From Bacteroidales bacterium UBA2559 (GTDB lineage Bacteria > Bacteroidota > Bacteroidia > Bacteroidales > Bacteroidaceae), in the NCBI GenBank assembly GCA_002340405.1, contig DDLZ01000099.1, forward strand, positions 1,101 to 11,479: a DNA stretch of 10,379 nt. Reading direction: 5' to 3'. A program made the position numbers and the translations under genes. Under the pieces are notes generated by a model that made no database searches, had not been told where the DNA came from, and worked only from the letters and a program-made list of their open reading frames with translations. This document shows, one piece after another, positions 1-7,831 of the stretch (within the stretch, counting starts at the first letter, position 1; every line of letters starts with the position of its first letter).

Positions 1-1425
1 ATACGCAAACTATTGCCCGGTGTGCCGGTGCTGGCGCTGACCGCAACGGCAACATCGCGTGTGGCCGATGACATCCAGGACAAACTGGGATTCCCCGAGA
101 AGAACGTTATCAGGATGAGCTTCTACCGCGAGAACCTTTCATACGTGGTACGTACCACCGAAAACAAACTCCAGGAGCTGAAACATATTCTGAACAATGT
201 ACCCGGCTCGGCCATCGTATATGTAAGGAACAGGCGGGAGACCAAGGTAATTGCCGATTTTCTTAATTCTCATGACATTCCATCGGTTTTCTATCATGCG
301 GGAATTGACCCGATCCTGAAGGATGAACGCCAGAAAGCGTGGACCGAAGACCGATATCGCGTCGTAGTGGCAACCAACGCCTTCGGAATGGGAATCGATA
401 AACCCGATGTCAGAGCTGTTATCCATATGGACATCCCCAATTCTGTTGAAGCCTACTTTCAGGAGGCCGGACGCGGCGGAAGAGACGGAAAAAGATCATA
501 CGCCGTACTGCTCTTCTCTCCCGGAGACAAAAGGATCATCAGCAAACGCATATCGGACAACTTTCCCAAAGAGGATTTTATAAGAAATATATACGAGAAG
601 CTGGGATTCTATCACGAGATGGCTGTCGGCGACGGCCGCGGTTGCTCCTACTCATTCTCACTCGGAGAATTTTGCCGGCACTTTTCGCTGCCCGTCATCC
701 CTACGGACAGTGCCCTGCGCATCCTTACCAGAATGGGCTATATCGAATATTCCGAGGAGGCTGACTTTTCAGCCAAACTGCTCTTCACTGCCCGACGCGA
801 CGAACTCTACCTTTTGCGTCAGGACACCCTCACTGAACAGATAATGAATGCCATACTACGGTTGTACGGCGGGATCTTCGCCGACTACACATTCATTGAC
901 GAGCAGTTGATATGCTCGCGTGTAGGCACAGACCGCAGAACTCTATACACCGTACTCACCAATCTGCAGAATCAGGGTATAGTCCGCTATGTCCCCGAAC
1001 GTAAGACACCGCTAATAACCTGGACAAGGCAGCGTGTCGATACCGACAAACTCCGGTTTGACCCCGAAGTTTACCGTTTACGCAAGGAGGAGTTCAAAGA
1101 GAGGATAGGCGCCATGACCGAATACATAACCCGGACCACCGGATGCCGCAGCGCCATGCTGCTGAAATATTTTGGGGAGACTCAGAAGAGGCCCTGTATG
1201 CACTGTGACCTGTGTCAGGAAAAGGTCTCCGGACACATGACACGCGGTGAGAAAGAGACAATCACCAATGCCGTCACGGAACTTCTTAAAGAGGAGGGGG
1301 ACCCCAGAGAGGTCTATTCCCTGCCCTATCCCAAGAAAAAAATTGACATCATACTCCATTTACTGGTCAATAAAGGAATGATAAAAATAGAAAATGGAAC
1401 TGTAATATACAATAATCCGAATTAA
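1..1425 (+). CDS. recQ: RecQ-family ATP-dependent DNA helicase, 5' end cut by window edge
   Basis: ATP-dependent 3'-5' DNA helicase of superfamily 2, acting in recombination and repair. The reading frame is open from base 1, so the real start with Walker A and DEAH lies to the left; the TTG at 13 is not a start. Visible parts: motif III (VLALTATAT, 28-54), helicase domain 2 with motif V (TNAFGMGID, 373-399) and motif VI (QEAGRGGRDG, 460-489). Four cysteines of a RecQ zinc site are encoded at 1144, 1195, 1204 and 1213 (C-x16-C-x2-C-x2-C). About 225 residues separate motif VI from the first zinc cysteine, against roughly 50 in E. coli RecQ. The insert contains winged-helix-like stretches (FSLGEFCRHFSL; DRRTLYTVLTNLQNQGIVRY). 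No HRDC domain follows; there is a short helical tail of about 65 residues. The family call is secure. The insert is probably typical of a Bacteroidota RecQ subtype (inference). Confidence 0.95.
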   Translation: MRKLLPGVPVLALTATATSRVADDIQDKLGFPEKNVIRMSFYRENLSYVVRTTENKLQELKHILNNVPGSAIVYVRNRRETKVIADFLNSHDIPSVFYHAGIDPILKDERQKAWTEDRYRVVVATNAFGMGIDKPDVRAVIHMDIPNSVEAYFQEAGRGGRDGKRSYAVLLFSPGDKRIISKRISDNFPKEDFIRNIYEKLGFYHEMAVGDGRGCSYSFSLGEFCRHFSLPVIPTDSALRILTRMGYIEYSEEADFSAKLLFTARRDELYLLRQDTLTEQIMNAILRLYGGIFADYTFIDEQLICSRVGTDRRTLYTVLTNLQNQGIVRYVPERKTPLITWTRQRVDTDKLRFDPEVYRLRKEEFKERIGAMTEYITRTTGCRSAMLLKYFGETQKRPCMHCDLCQEKVSGHMTRGEKETITNAVTELLKEEGDPREVYSLPYPKKKIDIILHLLVNKGMIKIENGTVIYNNPN

Positions 1426-1444
1426 ATTGACATACAACGATTCA

Positions 1445-1594
1445 AATTGAAACGATATGAAATGACTAAGATTGAAACAATTTAAAATAAATCGGATTGA
1501 AACAATTTAAAACGATCCGGATTGAACAAATATAAAATAGACCCAAATTCAAATAATGTAGAATGACCCAAATTCAAATTGAACTTGAAAATAT
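1445..1594. repeat. Degenerate tandem array, 25-base phase, six units
   Basis: Units in strict 25-base phase begin at 1445, 1470, 1495, 1520, 1545 and 1570. Units two and three share their first 18 bases (GATTGAAACAATTTAAAA) and match at 21 of 25 positions. The first and fourth units each match their neighbour at about 17 of 25. The last two diverge but keep the phase: GACCCAAATTCAAAT occurs exactly at 1540-1554 and again 25 bases later at 1565-1579. Most units carry a tiny inverted repeat, ATTG-AAA-CAAT. The array fills nearly all of the spacer after recQ and continues across the ATG at 1563 into the first ten codons of the next gene. No function can be read from the sequence. Confidence 0.8.
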
Positions 1595-2663
1595 AGAGAA
1601 GCTTCAGACTCATAATAAAAAGCCCGTGCTGATTGCAGGTCCCTGCAGCGCCGAATCACGCGAGCAGGTGCTTGACTGTGCAACTCAGCTCTCGGCTCAG
1701 GGAATAGGCATATTCCGTGCCGGTGTCTGGAAACCGCGCACCCGCCCAAGTTGCTTTGGAGGTGTCGGCGAGCCGGCCCTCAAGTGGCTTAAAGAGGTTA
1801 AGGAGAAGACCGGAATGGCGGTAACCACCGAAGTTGCCCACGCCCGCCATGTTGAGGCGGCTTTAGAGGCCGGTATAGACATACTGTGGATTGGAGCCCG
1901 CACCACCACCAGCCCGTTTGCCGTGCAGGAGATAGCCGACAGCCTCCGGAATATTGACATCCCGGTGCTTGTCAAAAACCCCATAAATGCCGAACTGGAC
2001 CTCTGGCTGGGAGCATTCGAACGGCTTGCCGGAGCAGGTGTCAAACGTCTTGCCGCCATCCACCGCGGATTCAGTTCTTACGGAGAACGAATATATCGCT
2101 ATGCACCCCATTGGCAGATACCCGTTGAGCTGCGCCGCCGTATTCCGGGACTGCCTGTTCTGTGTGACCCGAGTCACATTGCCGGCCGCAGCGATCTGGT
2201 AGGACTCGTGGCACAGATGGCCCTTGACATGAAGTCTGACGGACTCTTTATCGAGGTACATCCCAACCCCGAAAAGGCGCTCAGCGACAAGGCTCAACAG
2301 CTCACTCCCGCCGAGTTCAAACAGCTCACGGAGAGCCTTGTCTGTCACAAAGATCCCGATGACGAGGACCTCGCCGTACTGCAGCCGTACAGGGAACAGA
2401 TAGAGGCCATAGACCGCAAACTCACGGCAACCCTTGCCGAGCGTCTTGAAGCCGCCCGTCTGACAGGCGACCTCAAACGTCTGCGTAATCTGACCGTCCT
2501 TCAGCCCGGCCATTACCGGAGCCTGATTGATGAGATGATAGCCGAAGGCTGCAAATACGGATTGGACGAAGAATTCGTACGCTCCATATTCGAGATCATA
2601 CATGCCGAAAGCATACACAACCAACTGGAAGCATACAACAAAAAGAGAGAACCGGAAGCTTAA
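1563..2663 (+). CDS. Bifunctional DAHP synthase (type I-beta) / chorismate mutase
   Basis: Cytoplasmic enzyme of aromatic amino acid synthesis. The N-terminal domain condenses phosphoenolpyruvate and erythrose 4-phosphate to DAHP; the C-terminal domain converts chorismate to prephenate. The 366-residue protein has a synthase domain at about 19-262 with GPCSAES (26-32, metal-ligand Cys28), KPRT (57-60), VKNP (137-140), HRGF (167-170) and CDPSHIAGR (201-209). An AroQ-type chorismate mutase helix bundle spans about 273-360, with R277, R294, K305 and R319 placed like the substrate-binding residues of that fold, and Q354 near the end. The order synthase-then-mutase is usual in Bacteroidota; the Bacillus enzyme has the reverse order. 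Fusion is known to allow prephenate or chorismate feedback in relatives; nothing here shows it directly. The start is preceded by no Shine-Dalgarno site, and the first ten codons lie inside the 25-base repeat array, so the N-terminal tail is probably recent sequence. No other aro/tyr/phe gene is adjacent. Confidence 0.95.
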   Translation: MTQIQIELENIEKLQTHNKKPVLIAGPCSAESREQVLDCATQLSAQGIGIFRAGVWKPRTRPSCFGGVGEPALKWLKEVKEKTGMAVTTEVAHARHVEAALEAGIDILWIGARTTTSPFAVQEIADSLRNIDIPVLVKNPINAELDLWLGAFERLAGAGVKRLAAIHRGFSSYGERIYRYAPHWQIPVELRRRIPGLPVLCDPSHIAGRSDLVGLVAQMALDMKSDGLFIEVHPNPEKALSDKAQQLTPAEFKQLTESLVCHKDPDDEDLAVLQPYREQIEAIDRKLTATLAERLEAARLTGDLKRLRNLTVLQPGHYRSLIDEMIAEGCKYGLDEEFVRSIFEIIHAESIHNQLEAYNKKREPEA

Positions 2664-2668
2664 ACAAT

Positions 2669-2752
2669 CAAACGAAAACAACAATTAAGCAGAATATAGA
2701 ATGGACAAACGAAAACAAACATCGAACGGACAAAAGCAAACAATAAAAACAG
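2669..2752 (+). repeat. A-rich, T-poor degenerate repeats in the leader of the SGNH hydrolase gene
   Basis: CAAACGAAAACAA occurs exactly at 2669-2681 and 2706-2718 (37 apart). A 25-base phased pair starts at 2703 (GGACAAACGAAAACAAA) and 2728 (GGACAAAAGCAAACAAT). Bases 2664-2757 contain about 55 A and only about 10 T in 94 positions, very unlike the coding sequence around them. A transcript of this stretch would be nearly free of secondary structure, which could help initiation in a phylum that makes little use of Shine-Dalgarno pairing (inference). An ATG at 2701 inside the repeats is in frame with the downstream gene but is probably not its start. Confidence 0.6.
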
Positions 2753-2757
2753 ACTAT

Positions 2758-3408
2758 ATGAAAAAGATCAGATTGATACTCATGTCGGCACTGGTGCTGA
2801 CATTGGCCGCCTGCAAGAGCGAGCCTGTAAGAGTAGCCTGCGTGGGCGACAGCATAACCTACGGACACGGCATACAAGACCGTTTGAACGACGCCTATCC
2901 GGGCGTGCTGGGCGCAATGCTGGGCGACAAATATGAGGTCCGCAACTTTGGAGTGAGCGGCAGCACCATGATGACAGGTACAGACAAGCCCTACATGAAC
3001 GAACAGGCCTATAAGGATGCTCTGGAATTCTGTCCCGATATAGTCACCATAAAACTCGGCACCAACGACAGCAAACCTTATAACTGGAAAGAGAGCGGAC
3101 ATTTCAAACAGGACCTTAAAATCCTGATAGAGTCATTCGGCAATCTGCCGAGCAAGCCTGAAATATGGTTATGCCTGCCTGTTCCGGCCATGGGCGGTGC
3201 ATGGAACATAAACGACAGCGTCATTTTCAACGGAGTCATACCCTATATAAAAGAGGTCGCTCAAGAGGAGGATCTGCCCGTCATTGACCTCTACACCCCG
3301 TTTCAAGGCAAGAGAGAATATTTCCCCGATACCATACACCCCAATGAAGATGGTGAGAAACTGATTGCCGAAATCATTTTTGACCGTATCTTTGCAAAAA
3401 AACGATAA
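2758..3408 (+). CDS. SGNH/GDSL-family hydrolase, predicted lipoprotein
   Basis: Predicted serine esterase of the SGNH superfamily, probably an O-acetyl- or acyl-esterase acting on a glycan or lipid in the periplasm or on a membrane surface; the substrate is unknown. The 216-residue protein begins with Lys-Lys, a hydrophobic stretch (5-16) and a lipobox LAAC with Cys19, so a type II signal peptide. Catalytic blocks: GDS with nucleophile Ser32, Gly68 in NFGVSG, GTND (101-104, Asn103), and DTIHP (191-195) giving Asp191 and His194. All four SGNH residues are present, and the length is normal for a single-domain member. I chose the ATG at 2758 because it gives a clean lipoprotein signal; the in-frame ATG at 2701 would add 19 charged residues encoded by A-rich repeats. 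Its stop lies 10 bases before the ABC ATPase start, so it is probably co-transcribed with the exporter. Confidence 0.88.
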   Translation: MKKIRLILMSALVLTLAACKSEPVRVACVGDSITYGHGIQDRLNDAYPGVLGAMLGDKYEVRNFGVSGSTMMTGTDKPYMNEQAYKDALEFCPDIVTIKLGTNDSKPYNWKESGHFKQDLKILIESFGNLPSKPEIWLCLPVPAMGGAWNINDSVIFNGVIPYIKEVAQEEDLPVIDLYTPFQGKREYFPDTIHPNEDGEKLIAEIIFDRIFAKKR

Positions 3409-3418
3409 GAAACAGATA

Positions 3419-4345
3419 ATGGATACTGTCCTGAAAATCGAACACATCTCCAAGACCTACACCGGTCACCGTGCACTTGACGATGTGTCAATGGAAATTC
3501 CCCGCGGCTCTATCTACGGCCTTTTAGGCCCGAACGGAGCCGGAAAGACCACCCTTATACGCGTGGTTAACCGCATGATCCTTCCCGACTCCGGAAAAGT
3601 TTTTTTCGAAGACCGTGAAATCACCGCCGAAGACATCTACCGGATTGGCTATATGCCCGAAGAACGCGGACTCTACAAAAAGATGAAGGTCGGCGAGCAG
3701 GCCATATTCTTTGCACGTATGCGCGGCCTCTCCAAGTTCGAAGCAATCAAACGTCTGCGCAAGTGGTTCGACCGCATGGAACTCACCGAATGGTGGGACA
3801 GAAAGGTCGAAGACCTCTCCAAAGGCATGGCCCAGAAAGTACAGTTCATAGTCACCGTGGCTCACGAACCCAAACTGCTCATATTCGACGAACCCTTCTC
3901 CGGCTTTGACCCCATAAACACCAACCTGCTCAAAGATGAGATACTGAACCTGCGCGACCGTGGCGCCACTATTATATTCTCCACCCATAATATGGAATCC
4001 GTGGAGGCGTTATGCGACAACATAACCCTGATAAACAAATCCCGTAACGTGCTGTCAGGCTCTGTCGGGGAGATACGCCGTAAAGCCGGAGGCAACACCT
4101 TCCGGGTGGTTTTCAGCGGTGAATATGATAAATTCACAAGAGCCATAAGCGACAAGGCCGAACTAATAGGCGAACCTGAAAATCTGATTGGCGGCTACAC
4201 GCAACACAAACTCCATATCAAACTTGACAAAGACATACGTCCCGTCATAGGCGCTCTGAACGAGAGTGTCAACCTGCGCTCCTTCCAGGAGATCATACCA
4301 AGCATGAACGATATATTTATCCGTGCCGTGAACGGTACGCTTTAA
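3419..4345 (+). CDS. ABC transporter ATP-binding protein (NatA-like, DUF4162-type C-terminus)
   Basis: Cytoplasmic ATPase subunit of an ABC-2 type exporter, paired with the permease that follows 12 bases later. The 308-residue protein has Walker A GPNGAGKT (37-44), a Q-loop region read as YMPEERG (78-84, with no Gln visible), signature LSKGM (133-137), Walker B LLIFDEP (153-159) and the switch His190 in STHNME. The LSKGM-QKVQ signature and the MPEERGLY loop are typical of the NatA/YhaQ group rather than of importers. Residues from about 205 form the extra C-terminal domain ending in SMNDIFI, as in DUF4162 proteins. The start at 3419 gives MDTVLKIEHISKTY, the usual beginning of such ATPases, and avoids overlap with the upstream gene; an upstream in-frame ATG at 3365 would lie within that gene. 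Family members are linked to Na+ or drug efflux, or to unknown cargo. The substrate here cannot be told. Confidence 0.93.
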   Translation: MDTVLKIEHISKTYTGHRALDDVSMEIPRGSIYGLLGPNGAGKTTLIRVVNRMILPDSGKVFFEDREITAEDIYRIGYMPEERGLYKKMKVGEQAIFFARMRGLSKFEAIKRLRKWFDRMELTEWWDRKVEDLSKGMAQKVQFIVTVAHEPKLLIFDEPFSGFDPINTNLLKDEILNLRDRGATIIFSTHNMESVEALCDNITLINKSRNVLSGSVGEIRRKAGGNTFRVVFSGEYDKFTRAISDKAELIGEPENLIGGYTQHKLHIKLDKDIRPVIGALNESVNLRSFQEIIPSMNDIFIRAVNGTL

Positions 4346-4357
4346 AACAAAAAGACA

Positions 4358-5659
4358 ATGAGCAAAATAAATCTTATCCTGTCACGTGAGTTCACTGAAC
4401 GCGTCCGTAAAAAATCGTTCATAATTACCACCCTGCTCACGCCCATACTGATGATTACCCTTATGGCGGCCCCCACCCTTATCATGATGCTGGGCAAAAC
4501 ATCCACAAAAAAAGTAGTGGTAGTTGACAACAGCCCCGAGCGGTTTGTAGGCCGTCAGCTCAAATCCGGCTCTACTGTCGAGTTCCGGCTGCTCGATACC
4601 GGCATCACAGCAGCAGAGGCGCGTGCACAATACAGCAATGCCGACCGGGCATACGGCATACTTATCATCGGCAGCGACATACTGTCCAACCCCGGTAATC
4701 TGCAATTGATACTTAACGATGCATCATCAATGAGTGTTGAAGAGAGTATCAACGGCCAGATCCAGGATATTTTACGTACTGAACGCCTGAGCCGTTATGA
4801 GATTGAGAACATAGACCGTATTCTGGCCGATGCCGGCATACGCGTCAACGTCCAGACTCTCAAAAACAATGTTCTTGCAACCGATGAAGACTCCATGGAG
4901 GCAACATCCACCACCATGTCGTGGCTGCTTGGTCTTACTCTGGGTATGCTGCTCTACTTCATATTGATAGTTTACGGGCAACAGGTACTCCAGTCGGTCA
5001 TTGACGAGAAACAGACCCGTGTTTTGGACGTGATAATCACATCCTGCACCCCGTTTGAACTTATGATGGGCAAGATCCTGGGCATTGCTCTGGTCGCCGC
5101 CCTGCAGATAGTAATCTGGGCTGTCCTTGTAATAGGCGTCAGCTCTTTTGTAATGCCGCTGCTGATAGACCCCGCCTCCGTACAGGCAATATCGGACCCC
5201 ATGATGGGTTCAGCCATAAGCAGTTTTACCGATGTAGGATTCCTGCTTAGTCTGTTTGTGCAACTGCTCGTATTCGCTGTAGGAGGCTTCCTCTTCTACG
5301 CATCGATGTATGCTGCCATAGGCTCGGCCGTTGACACCCCCCAGGATGCCGCTCAGTTTAACAGCATCATCATGATGCCGGTCATTCTGGCCATAATCGT
5401 TATGATGAACATAATGAACGACCCCAACTCAGGTCTGGTCTTCTGGTGCTCCATGATCCCCTTCACCTCGCCCATAGTGATGATGGCCCGCATACCCTTC
5501 GGCATCCCCGCATGGCAGGTGATAGTCTCAATCATTGTGCTTTTCATCTCATTCTTCATAATGACATGGATTGCCGCCCGCATATTCCGTGTGGGTGTAT
5601 TCATGCATGGCAAAAAACCCACCTGGAAAGACCTTGCGGCCTGGATAAAGATGAAGTAA
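4358..5659 (+). CDS. ABC-2 type transporter permease (NatB-like)
   Basis: Membrane subunit of the exporter whose ATPase is encoded just upstream. The 433-residue protein has one N-terminal transmembrane helix (about 21-45), an extracytoplasmic domain (about 46-185), and then about five to six helices between 187 and 410 (roughly 187-208, 236-268, 292-325, 334-352, 358-376, 385-408). The cytoplasmic loop DEKQTRVLDVIITSCTPFEL with GKILG soon after (215-242) is the conserved coupling segment of NatB/ABC-2 proteins. The N-terminal cytoplasmic SREFTERVRKKSF segment is also typical. Length is normal for the family. The permease ends the probable three-gene operon; a 174-base gap follows. Substrate is unknown. 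Confidence 0.92.
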   Translation: MSKINLILSREFTERVRKKSFIITTLLTPILMITLMAAPTLIMMLGKTSTKKVVVVDNSPERFVGRQLKSGSTVEFRLLDTGITAAEARAQYSNADRAYGILIIGSDILSNPGNLQLILNDASSMSVEESINGQIQDILRTERLSRYEIENIDRILADAGIRVNVQTLKNNVLATDEDSMEATSTTMSWLLGLTLGMLLYFILIVYGQQVLQSVIDEKQTRVLDVIITSCTPFELMMGKILGIALVAALQIVIWAVLVIGVSSFVMPLLIDPASVQAISDPMMGSAISSFTDVGFLLSLFVQLLVFAVGGFLFYASMYAAIGSAVDTPQDAAQFNSIIMMPVILAIIVMMNIMNDPNSGLVFWCSMIPFTSPIVMMARIPFGIPAWQVIVSIIVLFISFFIMTWIAARIFRVGVFMHGKKPTWKDLAAWIKMK

Positions 5660-5833
5660 CCGCTTTTTGATGACCTGTAAAAAAATATTCTAACCTCTTT
5701 TACCTTTTACGGCCATAAAACGGCAACAGGAAATCTGTCCTCCAAGAAAAGAGTCCGAGAAAAGATAACATTTTCCGATTGACCGCTTAGCCGTTTAAAA
5801 CAATAAAGAGGGCCTGAATCAGTTATTATATTG
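5660..5833. other. Spacer between permease and OmpA lipoprotein genes
   Basis: This 174-base gap probably holds the promoter of the OmpA lipoprotein gene, but none can be assigned with confidence. TACCTTTT at 5701-5708 matches a TAnnTTTG -7 box except for the last base and lacks a TTTG about 20 bases upstream. AGAAAAGA occurs at 5745-5752 and 5758-5765. ACAG-GAAAT-CTGT could form only a weak stem. No terminator-like stem followed by a T-run is seen after the permease, and no small gene is evident. Confidence 0.4.
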
Positions 5834-7819
5834 ATGAAAACTATTCGTACCGGCAAATGGATTGGTCTGTCGGCCCTGATGTTGCTGCTATACGGCTGCG
5901 GGGCTGAAATCCATATACGCAAGGGTGATCAGAGTTTTGCACTGGGTGAATATCAGGAGGCGGCCAACTACTACCGGCGCGGATATTCCGGCACACCCTC
6001 CAAGGAGAGAGAAATCCGTGCAGCCACCGCATTCAAACTGGGCGAATCGTACCGACGCATCAATTTTGTATCCCGCGCACTTGCCGCATATAAGAATGCG
6101 GTTCGCTACAGCTATCAGGATACAACTGTTTACAGGTATCTGGGCGACATGCAACTTATGAGCGGCAACTACAAAGAGGCCGAAAAGAACTATAAAATAG
6201 CGTTAGAATACGACTCAACAGACATCTTGTCGCGCAACGGCCTGCTCTCATGCAGTCTGGCAGTCGAGTATGCCGCTAATCCCACCCGATTTATCGTTAA
6301 GAGAGATCCCGTGATGAACAGCCGATACAGCGAATGGTCGCCTGTCCTGGCCGGTAACGACTGGGGACAGCTCTATTTCACCTCGACCCGAAAAGAGGCT
6401 ATGGGTGATGACATAAACCCCATTACAGGAGTGAAAAGCTGTGACATCTTTCTATCCGTAAAGGACGAAAACGGAAAATGGACCAAGCCTAAAGTTATTG
6501 AGAACGGTCCTAACAGCGAATTTGAAGACGGCAGCTGTGCCCTGAGCCCCGATTTCTCTGTCATGTACTTCACATACTGTCCAACCGACCCTCAACTGCC
6601 CCGTCCCGCAACAATTATGAAATCCGCCAGGAGCGATGCCTCCTGGTCAACAGCCTCTCCATACTCTGACGTCGAAGATTCACTATATAACTACGCCCAC
6701 CCTGCCGTTTCACCCGACGGACAATGGCTCTACTTCGTCTCGGACATGGACGGCGGATACGGCGGCATGGACCTTTGGCGGGTACCTATTGGAGAGCGTC
6801 TCCTTGGAGGCGAAAATCTGGGACCCGACATTAACACCCCCGGCAATGAGATGTTTCCCACATTCCGCCGAAACGGTGAACTCTACTTCTCATCCGACGG
6901 ACATCCCGGCATGGGAGGACTCGATATCTTCCGCGCAGTTGCGACAAGCGACACCACCTGGAACGTAACCAATATGCGGGCGCCTCTCAACTCCCAATAC
7001 GATGATTTCGGGATGACCTTCGAGGGCGACTATACCCGCGGATTCTTCTCCTCGAACCGGGGCGACGCCCGCGGACGCGACCATATCTGGACATTCGAAC
7101 TGCCCGAGACAGTCCACAACTTGATTGGCTGGGTCTATGAAAAGGACGGTTATGAGTTGCCCGGCGCCATAGTGCATCTGGTTGGTAATGACGGTACCAA
7201 CATGAAGATAACCGTCAGGGATGACGGTTCATTCACACAGCGCATAACGCCCGGCGTCAGCTATCTGCTGCTAGGCACATCAAAAGGCTACATGAACTAT
7301 ATGCAGGAGATGACTGCCGACAGTACCGAGCAGGACCGCGAGTATGTTTTGCAGTTTCCGCTCTCATCCATCTCCAAGCCGGTACTGATAGACAACATCT
7401 TCTTTGACTTTGACCGCGCCACACTGCGTCCCGAATCGACAGAATCGCTTGACGAACTTGTCATGCTGCTTGAAAACAATCCGGGAGTCACCATTGAGAT
7501 TGGAGCCCATTGCGACTACAAGGGGGACGACAACTATAACCGGAGGCTCTCACAGCAGCGTTCCGAAAGTGTCGTAAAATACCTGATAGCTCACGGGATA
7601 GATAAAGAGAGGCTGACCGCACACGGATACGGCGAGACCCAACCAAAGATCATAAGCCGGAAAATTGCCGAAGAGCATGATTTTCTGAACGAGAACGACA
7701 TCCTTACCGAAGCGTTCATTCTCAAACTCTCCGATGAACAGCAGGAAATCTGCAACCAGCTTAACCGCAGGACCGAATTCAGGGTCATTAGGACTACCTA
7801 CGGCCTGTTCGGACACTGA
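5834..7819 (+). CDS. OmpA-family outer-membrane lipoprotein, TPR-PD40-CRD-OmpA (PorE-like layout)
   Basis: Predicted periplasm-facing outer-membrane lipoprotein that anchors to peptidoglycan. The 661-residue protein has a type II signal peptide with lipobox LYGC (Cys22). TPR-like helices span about 26-145 (FALGEYQEAANYYRRG; MSGNYKEAEKNYKIALEYD). A PD40/WD40-like propeller spans about 165-420, with repeats such as AVSPDGQWLYFVSD (291-304) and GGMDLW, then GELYFSSDG (348-356) and GGLDIF. A carboxypeptidase-regulatory-like beta domain covers about 428-508 (IGWVYEKDGYELPGAIVHL). The OmpA C-terminal domain (about 515-655) has FFDFDRATLRPES, with Asp561 and Arg576 spaced 15 apart like the diaminopimelate-binding pair of E. 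coli OmpA. This order matches PorE of Porphyromonas gingivalis, a type IX secretion component; similar proteins also occur in Bacteroidota without that system, so the role is unproven. ATG at 5834 is chosen over the TTG at 5831. Between HGYGETQP and the last helix there is a loop of about 30 extra residues (605-635). Confidence 0.9.
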   Translation: MKTIRTGKWIGLSALMLLLYGCGAEIHIRKGDQSFALGEYQEAANYYRRGYSGTPSKEREIRAATAFKLGESYRRINFVSRALAAYKNAVRYSYQDTTVYRYLGDMQLMSGNYKEAEKNYKIALEYDSTDILSRNGLLSCSLAVEYAANPTRFIVKRDPVMNSRYSEWSPVLAGNDWGQLYFTSTRKEAMGDDINPITGVKSCDIFLSVKDENGKWTKPKVIENGPNSEFEDGSCALSPDFSVMYFTYCPTDPQLPRPATIMKSARSDASWSTASPYSDVEDSLYNYAHPAVSPDGQWLYFVSDMDGGYGGMDLWRVPIGERLLGGENLGPDINTPGNEMFPTFRRNGELYFSSDGHPGMGGLDIFRAVATSDTTWNVTNMRAPLNSQYDDFGMTFEGDYTRGFFSSNRGDARGRDHIWTFELPETVHNLIGWVYEKDGYELPGAIVHLVGNDGTNMKITVRDDGSFTQRITPGVSYLLLGTSKGYMNYMQEMTADSTEQDREYVLQFPLSSISKPVLIDNIFFDFDRATLRPESTESLDELVMLLENNPGVTIEIGAHCDYKGDDNYNRRLSQQRSESVVKYLIAHGIDKERLTAHGYGETQPKIISRKIAEEHDFLNENDILTEAFILKLSDEQQEICNQLNRRTEFRVIRTTYGLFGH

Positions 7820-7831
7820 TCAAACACCCCC

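Noticed and set aside
1445..1544. CRISPR-like array, since ATTGAAAC resembles the end of many CRISPR repeats
   Set aside because: Units are directly adjacent at 25 bases, degenerate, and have no unique spacers between them; no cas gene is nearby.
1863..2684. Long open frame of about 273 codons on the minus strand opposite the DAHP synthase gene
   Set aside because: The plus-strand frame encodes an unmistakable DAHP synthase/chorismate mutase; the antisense translation shows no recognisable motif and is a by-product of codon bias.
2701..2757. Upstream ATG as the start of the SGNH hydrolase
   Set aside because: It would place 19 polar, Lys/Gln-rich residues encoded by A-rich repeats ahead of a clean lipoprotein signal peptide that begins at 2758.
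3365..3418. Upstream ATG as the start of the ABC ATPase
   Set aside because: It lies within the esterase gene, and MDTVLKIEHISKTY from 3419 is the normal beginning of this family.
3815..3829. ABC signature LSKGM as a defective LSGGQ motif
   Set aside because: LSKGM/LSKGN is a usual form in NatA-type exporters; Walker A, Walker B and the switch histidine are intact.
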